Assembly: GCA_023213395.1 (NCBI GenBank)
Contig: CM041465.1
Location: 27,411,741-27,475,740 of the forward strand
Direction of reading: 5' to 3'
DNA length: 64,000 nucleotides
Origin: Cycas panzhihuaensis
Lineage: Eukaryota > Cycadophyta
The notes under the pieces were generated by a model. It was given only the letters and a program-made list of their open reading frames with translations. It was not told where the DNA came from and searched no databases. The position numbers and the translations under genes were made by a program. Numbering within the stretch: the first letter of the stretch is position 1; each line of letters starts with the position of its first letter. This document shows, piece after piece, positions 57,425 to 64,000 of this stretch.

Positions 57425-57428
57425 TGAT

Positions 57429-57948
57429 GTGGCAGGTGGAAAACCCCTTATAGGGAAGAAAAACCACCTCTCTAAGCTAAAAATTTATTAACTTAAAAAC
57501 ATTATAAGAAACCTGACAAGAATACCCTCTAGATATGAAAACCAGCCTTTAAAACAGGCTTATGATAGCCTCCTAGATTCCTGGAATCAATTCGTAGAAT
57601 CTAGGAGAGGCTATTTGAAGAAAGAGAGGTTCATTGAAATGGGCAGTTGTGCATTTCAACAACCTTCACATAATAATTTATAATTAATATAAACTTTATA
57701 AGACTAAATATTTACATCACTTAAATTCACATTTACACATGTGATCAAAGGATAATATAAAACTAACATTAATATAAAACTAACATTAACATTCCTAATA
57801 TCCCCCTTTAATGTTAGCTTTTATACAATATAGAAGATAAAGAAGATCTTCATCATGTTGATCCCCCTTTGATGGAGACTTCTTATATCTTTAACAAATC
57901 TTGTAGATTTAGAAACTTGACTTCAGTCAAAGACTTTATAAGGATATC
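57429..57948 (-). mobile_element. Copia element G: pol tail, polypurine tract and 3' LTR
   Basis: Minus-strand reading from 57,948 gives DILIKSLTEVKFLNLQDLLK, the usual end of copia pol. Beyond lies an untranslated stretch, then AAAGGGGGATA as polypurine tract and an LTR from 57,800 (TATTAGGAATG, TG decayed) down to about 57,429 (ending CACCTGCCACA). The rest of G was to the right and is replaced by the LTR of element C2, which probably inserted into it. Confidence 0.72.
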
Positions 57949-58244
57949 TAAAAAGGGTTAATGACATAAGGTCATTACATTAGTTGATTATTTCGAAAAA
58001 GGGTCTTAAGTGAACTTTAAATTATATCACTTAAGTGAAATGCACTTTCATGTGCATTATGTTAATTTCATTTCACCTAACTCTAATGCTCCCTCTCTCA
58101 ATATAAAAGTAAAGCTCAATGGAGGAGATTCATTCTTACCTCCCCATTTTGTGAGAGCTACTTTCTTTCTCTCAAGTCTCTCTTGCTCCCATGTTTGCCT
58201 TTGTGTTTAGTGCATGGAGATGAAGGATAGATCCACCTTTTTCA
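57949..58244 (+). repeat. 5' LTR of element C2
   Basis: About 296 bp. CAATATAAAAGTAAAGC near 58,098 is the TATA candidate. The left edge was placed by alignment to the C LTR and is uncertain by a few bases. Confidence 0.72.
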
Positions 58245-58246
58245 TG

Positions 58247-58258
58247 TGGTATCAGAGC
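58247..58258 (+). other. Primer binding site of element C2
   Basis: TGGTATCAGAGC, a perfect initiator tRNA-Met site, two bases after the LTR, the same spacing as in C. Confidence 0.92.
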
Positions 58259-58779
58259 TTGCTTCCTTTATATTCCCCACTTGCACTTGCAATGGAGCCA
58301 TCACTTCCTTCTCCCCCACAATCCATGTGGTGAAGGAGATTGTGAAAGTGAATTTAGAAATATTTTGAAGTTATTATGATAGCATATTTTGTATTGTTTG
58401 CTTTTCCTTTCTCTTTTGTAGGTTTGGAAGCATAATACAAGGAGTTGTAAGGCCCAAGGATTCCAATCCTTTGTTGGCCATTCATGCTATCTCATTCTTC
58501 TTTTTCTTTTCCCTTTTTTGTCCATTTAATAAGGGGAAATGCTGTCGAAATTTTTCCAGCATTTAGAAGAATGATTGTAAGGGGAGTTTTTACCCATTTT
58601 TTAAAAGAATTTTGAGCCATTTAAAATATCTATCATTGTATGCTCTCACCTTGCCCATATTGGGATCCTGGTGATCAAAAAATGATGGAAATTTCATATG
58701 GTATCATGTGCTAATGAGATATTAGCAAGCTAAAATTTCTCTGAAATACAATTTGATTCTTGAAATTCACAGTGCAAAC

Positions 58780-59110
58780 TCTTCTCTGAGATCCAATTGA
58801 AGTGATTCCAATTTTCAAAGATGGGGCTCGAGTCTAATTTCCAAAGGCAAAAATCAGCACCTAATTTGGATGTCGTATGAGGAAGTTATTTCATTTTAGT
58901 GAACAATGCTTATTTTTAGTAAGAATTATGGAAAAATATAATTTCCTAACTTTATGGGTCATCAAAAACTTTCTAGAACTCATTTGGACCTGATTCCACT
59001 TCCTGAAGACGAAGCTCTGAGTCTAGTTTGCATCATACAAATCGGCACTCCATTTTGACATCGTGGGAGAAAGTTATTGCAGATTTAGTGAGGAGTACTA
59101 TTTTTGTATT
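58780..59110 (+). repeat. Two-copy degenerate repeat, about 190-bp period
   Basis: GATTCCAATTTTCAAAGATG...AAATCAGCACCTAATTTGGATGTCG...GAAAGTTATT-like order occurs twice, with roughly 70% match by eye. Confidence 0.6.
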
Positions 59111-59267
59111 AATAAAAAAAAAAGAAAAAAAAAGTGAAAATTTTTTCTTCCTTTTTATAAGGCTTAAAAGCCCATTGTAAAAGTGAGAAAAAAAAACACC
59201 TGGATCAGAGAAATATCTGGTGTCCTCACTCACTTATTAGCATTACATTTTAGCACTCTAAAATCAC

Positions 59268-59330
59268 CCAAAGCAAGCACTCCAAAGACACTTCAAGCAA
59301 GCACTCCAAAAGAACTCCAAGCAAGCATTA
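59268..59330 (+). repeat. Short tandem array CAAGCAAGCACTCCAA
   Basis: Three units of about 25 bp, differing at a few positions. Confidence 0.75.
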
Positions 59331-59991
59331 TTTTCAGTTAAATGTACGTTTGATGCAATTCGATAATCTTTTCACTCTTCCTAAAAGGAACGCATCACGT
59401 ATGCTATTTTCTGCCATCTTGTACCTATTCACACACTCGCCAAGGTTGAGATACCTTCGTTGGCAGAATGCCATGCCATAAAGGAGGTGTGGGTTTCAAG
59501 TTGGGACTGGACTAAACCAGAATATTGGTGAGGTTTGGTTAGCCATACCATCGTGCCTCAATCAGGGATCATCCTGATAACCAACCAGGAAAACTGAAAC
59601 TTTAATACAAGATTAAAATATACCCAATCCAATATCCTTCATAGCCATGGGTATGCACATACCACTCTTTAGAGGATGTATATAGCTGCTCATTGGTGAA
59701 CTGGGTGAGGATTGGGAGTACCTGGGCTCCGTTGTGACTTGGATTTCATCACCAAGCACGATTAAGTGTATCATGGTGAAGGCCAAATTAATTCTACTAG
59801 AAGCCTAGGCAACCCTTCAACAACCTCAACTACACGTTAGACACAAGTTAGAGGTTATTGGGTTGATTATGCATCCTACATTCGAGTTTCAAGTTGTGTA
59901 AACCCAATGATGTCAACTTCTACATTAGCCTACAATCTTGTATATTGATCACTTACTTATTTGTAAAAAGTGATCCATAGTGTAATCACAA

Positions 59992-60110
59992 TCATAGTGC
60001 TTCTCATATTCCTGCTGCGTCAGGTTAATATTTGCCACAAGTGTTAGTGGCCAATTTTTATCATAGTGCTTCTCATATTCCTGCTGCGTCAGGTTAATAT
60101 TTGTCACAAG
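59992..60110 (+). repeat. Near-exact 58-bp direct repeat
   Basis: ATCATAGTGCTTCTCATATT and following bases occur at about 59,992-60,049 and 60,060-60,117, with only two visible differences (GCC/GTC and TTAG/TTGG). They are about 10 bp apart. Confidence 0.85.
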
Positions 60111-60283
60111 TGTTGGTGACTTTTCTCTAAGTTACTCCCTTCATCTTTGAGAAACCATTCTCACTTCTTCTTCCTTCTTCTACACTACTTCATTACATTT
60201 ACCATTTGTAAATAGTGATCGGTCATTTATTGCCATCACTTTTATAGTCTCTTGTTCATTTCTTCCCTTCTAAAAAAGACACA

Positions 60284-61300
60284 ATGTCTTCACAGTTTAA
60301 GCAAAATGTGAACTGCATTCTAAAAGGGAAAGAAAATTGGGACATGTGGTTCACTGGTGTCGAATCTTTGTAAAGTATGAAGGTCTATGGAGAGATCACT
60401 TACAACCTACACCACTGTTGCATTCTGACTACCATAACTACTTGAGGAGGTGCTCCAACTGCTCCCACTAGCTAAACGCCAATGGGAACTTGATGATGAT
60501 AAAATCTGTGTAGAGATACTGCTTGTCACTGATTATTCCCTACATAATCTCATTGATGAAGCTATACATGATACAGCATGGAAAGTTCTTGAAGTTCTTA
60601 AGAAGAACTTTGACACTAAATCAGACTTAGAATTTGTGCACGTAGTCTTTGAAGATGAACAAATTGAAAATGCAGAAAGGACATGCAAGTGAGACAATCA
60701 ATCTCCTTCATCTAATCAAGCAAGCTATTGATAAAGATTTTAAAACTCAATACATTACATAGGCTTTCTTGATTCAGTCATGTCTCCATATCCCAGATTA
60801 TAAAAATCTATTGGGGAGTCTTCAATCCAGTGGAACTTTGAAGACCCTAAACTTTGCGGATCTTGCTGATAAGTTCATTGAATTTGATAAGACCTTTGAT
60901 ACCAACTTTGCCACTACATCAGATCCAATTGATGCTGCTTTTGAAGTGGAAGAAGATCTTTGTTTCACCAAAAATCAAGGTCAATACTCTCGTGGAGTTG
61001 GTAATTCCCGTGGAAGAGGAAGAGGTAGACAACAAGGACAACGTCCTCTTAGTCAACAAGCTCCTCAATTCCAACAAAAACAGTCTCAAGGCTAAGGCCA
61101 AAATAATCAACCTGGACCTAGATCCAAGAATCGAGATAATCTAGCCCAATACTTGGACTGAAAATCAAACAATCGTGTGCCAAAGGTGTAATAGAAGAGG
61201 ACATTATGCCAAAAATTGCAGAACTGCCACCAATAAACTACCAAGTTATCAACAGCGCCATGGTGCACATAATGTTGATAATACTTCTTTTGAAGATGCT
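60284..61300 (+). pseudogene. gag: C2 copia gag
   Basis: ATG at 60,284 opens MSSQFKQNVNCILKGKENWD, a copia gag start with the NW block, soon broken by TAA. Continuing frames give KRQWELDDDKICVEILLVTD and HDTAWKVLEVLKKNFDTKS, then, after a shift, LLGSLQSSGTLKTLNFADLA. A Gly/Arg-rich stretch (GRGRGRQQGQ) precedes a complete CX2CX4HX4C knuckle (CQRCNRRGHYAKNC, near 61,175-61,220). At least two frameshifts and several stops are present. The knuckle intact here is absent from C, which has no gag at all. Confidence 0.87.
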
Positions 61301-61417
61301 TTTGGTGGAACGTAATTTTCTCATGCACACCTTCAAAGAATTGGGACCACTTCATCAAATGTTGTTGATAGATCCACTAAGTATATTGAGGCTCATTGTG
61401 GCTTTGCTTATTCACTT

Positions 61418-62083
61418 TTGCCTTCACCACTTGGAGTTGCAAATATTGCTACCTCAAATACTTCATCGTGGATCATGGATACTGGAGCAACACAACACAT
61501 GACTTGTCATTGCCAGTTCTTTCAAGATTTTGACTCTGAAGTTCATGGTGTTGTACACATGGCTGACAAATCATCTCAGCCAGTTGAAGGACTTGGAACT
61601 GTTTGCCTGAAACTCCCAGGCCTTCCAGATTTTACACTTGTTGATGTTTTATATATTCATGCTCTAAAGCAGAATCTGCTCTCCCTGTCCACCCTTGTCT
61701 CTCATGGATTTGATCTGAGTGTAACTGCAAACAATCAAACTCTCTGTGTCATTCACCCTCCTTCAAATGCTGTGGTTATGACCAGAATTCTTGATGGTAA
61801 ATTTTTTCGCCTAACTGGCTCACCATCCTCTGAAGCCCACTATGTTGATGATGAATTTGTTTTTACCACAACTCTAACTCCTCAAAAGTTATCCCAAGCA
61901 GCTCTATGGCATGCTCGTATGGGCCATATCAAAATTGATCACTTAAGAGAACTACAAGACACTCTTCCTGGTTTGCCTAAGTTCCCCTCTAAGCCCTTTA
62001 AATGTGAAGCATATATTATTGCTAAATCTCAAAGACAACCCTTTCCTCGTAGTCAGTGGAAATCTAGCCAACCAAATTATTAA
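61418..62083 (+). pseudogene. C2 copia protease and start of integrase
   Basis: A 221-residue open frame, the longest clean copia piece here. Protease: WIMDTGATQHMTCHCQFF with the catalytic DTG intact, VVHMADKSSQPVEGLG, LVDVLYIHALKQNLLSLSTL. Then GAG-pre-integrase: LWHARMGHIKIDHLREL, followed by the start of the integrase zinc region (KPFKCEAYIIAKSQRQPF), where a Cys is Tyr. The frame runs into unrelated sequence after QWKSSQPNY and stops at 62,083. It closely resembles the C frame at 20,160-20,516. Confidence 0.9.
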
Positions 62084-62439
62084 ATAACATTCATATATCC
62101 TTTCATCAAAATATGGCCTAAATCATGATCAAACAAATCCATCATTCATTTTTTTATGAAATCATACCATAAACATATGAAAATTTATACATTCAAATCA
62201 AATACCAATAAAAGTTCAGGTTATGGTGAAACATTGGCCTTCTTAACATATAAGGCTTCTATTCTAGAAAGAGAAATAGGATGGTGAGAGGTGGCAATAA
62301 TACAAGTGATTGTTGCCCTTGTCAAAGTGATGGGAATCAAATGAAATACATGAATGACAAGGTGATGTAACCTTATGACCTAACATAAAATGACTTTTGT
62401 ATGATAATAGGACCACATGAAACTCTTATTAGTAAGTCT

Positions 62440-62690
62440 ACCCAAAAGGAGTGGGTTCCTAACACTAAAAGGTCACTATTTATATGTCTTACCCAAAAGA
62501 ACTAGCCACCTGATCACCATGAATCTACTTAAAAGGACTGGGTATCTAACATCACTAAAAACCTACCCAAAAGGATTGGGTATCTATTAATATCAAGAAC
62601 CTACCTAAAAGGATGGTGTATCTATCACCAAAATACTACTATTTTCACCTTTTGCCTAAAAGGACTGGGCATTTAACATTGCCAAATACC
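62440..62690 (+). repeat. Degenerate tandem array 1, about 45-bp units
   Basis: CTACCCAAAAGGA.TGGGTATCTAACA and variants recur near 62,437, 62,488, 62,526, 62,563, 62,602 and 62,650. Confidence 0.75.
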
Positions 62691-62694
62691 TACC

Positions 62695-62875
62695 TAGTGC
62701 CCACAAATTGGATGAGACTTCATTACCATACATCATGCCCACAAATTGGATGGGACTTCATTATCAAATGCCCATGAACTAGATGGGACTTCATTATCAA
62801 ATGCCCATGAACTAGATGGGACTCTACTATATAACTTGCTCACAAATTAGATAGAACTCTACTATACAATTAGTC
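62695..62875 (+). repeat. Degenerate tandem array 2, about 30-45-bp units
   Basis: GCCCACAAATTGGATGGGAC followed by TTCATTA and variants (GAACTAGATGGGACT) recur five times. Confidence 0.8.
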
Positions 62876-62974
62876 ATAGTTTATCTCTCTTTAACCATGT
62901 ATTAGAGGGAAATCATTTTGCTAAAGCAAAAAAGATAGACTATTATAGCTTACTAGCTCATTAATAGGTGACTT

Positions 62975-63290
62975 TTTAGAGCAAACCCATCATAGTTTAG
63001 CCTCATTAATGGGGTGAGGACTTTTAGAGCTTGATAATCATAGTTTAGCTTCATTAACAATCATTTTTGGAGGGTTCCCCTATCATAGTTTAGGCTCCTT
63101 AATAGGTATAAGGGCCTAAGAGCATCATTTTGTCATAGTTTTAGCTCTTCAATAGGTGAAGGAAGGCTTAGAGTTATGTTTTTATCATAGTTTAGACTCC
63201 TTAACAAGTAAAAGAGCCTCAGAGTTTTGTTCATGTCATAGTTTAGACTCATTAACAAGCAAAAAAAGGCTTAGAATGGTGTTCCTTTAG
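62975..63290 (+). repeat. Degenerate tandem array 3, about 60-bp units
   Basis: ATCATAGTTTAG.CTC.TTAA and a following AGGCTTAGAG-like tail recur near 62,990, 63,048, 63,102, 63,136, 63,185 and 63,237. Confidence 0.8.
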
Positions 63291-64000
63291 AGATAAACAT
63301 CAAACATTAATATATAGGATAGAACCTATGTGACATATCGTATCTCCAAAGGGCATATGAGCTCCAATGATTATAGTTATGCATTAAAATAATAATTAAC
63401 CTTTATTAAAGTAATTTTACATAGTTTTTAGTATTGCATGTAATTTTGATGAGAATAATGGTTGAAAAGGAATATATTTTTTTTAATAGATCCCATAAGT
63501 ACTAAGGAAGATTATGCTAAGGAAAACCAAGAAAAACCCCTCCCTATATGTAAGAAAATGGACACAAAAGGATTTCATTTTTATGCGAGGGAGGAGGAGA
63601 AAATAAGATACTTAGAGGCTATTCTCTCAAATTCTAGAACAATTAGGAGCTCTTTCTAATAAAGGATTGGCCCTAGAGGATCTTCATTAGCATGATGAAG
63701 TAGAAAGCTAGATACTTAGTGAGTCAATACTATGTCTTTTTTCTTATTTTTTGAATGAAAAATATAGTGATATAATGTGAAAATTATGGTCACAATAAAT
63801 AAAAAATGTGATCAATCAGTAAAAAAATGTGACTATAGAATTTGAGACCGTCAAAAGAAGTCACATTTTTTACTATGAAGTTGCATTTTTTACCTATGGA
63901 ATCACCTTTTTAGTCACCTAGCCACACTTTTAGACCTTTAATCAATCAAACTTTAAAAATAAAAAAGAAAAAAAAAATAAAACAACAAACTAAAACACTC

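Larger units (their letters stand above)
58259..60283 (+). other. C2 leader with internal repeats
   Basis: No gene. Its start (CCACTTGCA...ATGGAGCCAT) matches the short leader of C. It holds a degenerate two-copy repeat of about 190 bp (58,780-58,920 and 58,972-59,110), a 25-bp CAAGCAAGCACTCCAA array (59,268-59,330) and a near-exact 58-bp direct repeat (59,992-60,110). Confidence 0.6.
57949..62083 (+). mobile_element. Copia element C2, relative of C with gag, truncated in integrase
   Basis: A 5' LTR (about 57,949-58,244) resembles the C LTR: the GGTTAATG...AAGGTCATT start and GATCCAC/TCTTT...TTCA end correspond. A perfect primer site follows, then a 2-kb leader, gag (from 60,284), protease and the first part of integrase. 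Coding stops matching at 62,083 and no 3' LTR is in the window. Confidence 0.82.
62084..64000. other. Gene-free right end with three tandem-repeat families
   Basis: No recognisable protein. Arrays at 62,440-62,690, 62,695-62,875 and 62,975-63,290 follow each other. A 65-residue frame at 63,462-63,659 has no recognised motif and is probably chance. The last 300 bp repeats phrases such as AAAAATGTGA and TCACATTTTTTAC. Confidence 0.55.

Noticed and set aside
62440-63290. Possible CRISPR-like array
   Set aside because: Units are head-to-tail and degenerate without unique spacers, in plant-type DNA; they are minisatellite-like repeats.
63462-63659. 65-residue plus-strand frame MKRNIFFLIDP...
   Set aside because: No recognisable family and no supporting context; left as chance.

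Overview
This window looks like intergenic DNA from a land plant with a large, repeat-rich nuclear genome. Nearly all of it is decayed LTR retrotransposon sequence of the plant Ty3/gypsy (Tat-like) and Ty1/copia types. I found no intact gene, no tRNA or rRNA gene, no CRISPR array and no bacterial feature. The species cannot be named from the sequence; a gymnosperm or another large-genome plant would fit, but this is a guess. Coding traces are full of in-frame TAG/TAA/TGA at conserved Gln, Trp and Arg positions, as expected from long-term cytosine methylation and C-to-T decay.

Region 1 (1-11,206) is a large minus-strand Ty3/gypsy element of the Athila/Tat type. A long 5' LTR (about 8,638-11,206) and a primer site are followed by gag, protease, reverse transcriptase, RNase H and integrase, ending at 1,804. 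Downstream of pol, on the opposite strand (3-943), lies an extra coiled-coil gene with a plausible 113-bp GT-AG intron. It continues off the left edge, and so does the element's 3' LTR.

Region 2 (11,535 to about 12,995) is the 3' end of a plus-strand copia element. Region 3 (13,599-47,675) is a cluster of nested insertions that can be read from its joints. A minus-strand copia element D has LTRs at 13,599 and 47,371. Copia B1 (15,822-32,478, target duplication TTAGT) is inserted in D. Copia C (16,384-20,874, target duplication TTTTC) and copia A (21,636-26,322) are inserted in B1. A block reaching from the A 3' LTR to the D gag (26,085-35,158) was then copied in tandem (35,159 to about 42,661). 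A 646-bp solo LTR (32,950-33,595) later entered only the first copy. A second solo LTR of that family (43,363-43,971, target duplication ATTTA) and a Ty3/gypsy gag-protease remnant (44,548-46,345) fill the rest.

Region 4 (48,793-57,424) holds a third B copy on the minus strand, placed head to head with a plus-strand B LTR and leader. Region 5 (57,429-62,083) has the tail of another minus-strand copia element and a plus-strand relative of C that keeps its gag but is cut off in integrase. Region 6 (62,084-64,000) is gene-free and carries three successive families of degenerate tandem repeats.

The genes do not work together as a host pathway. Each set once encoded copying machinery (gag particle, protease, integrase, reverse transcriptase/RNase H), and all are now broken. 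The most informative observations are the spliced antisense gene in the Tat-like element, the datable nested cluster with its tandem duplication, the gag-less C element, and the shared loss of the integrase catalytic Glu in independent B copies.
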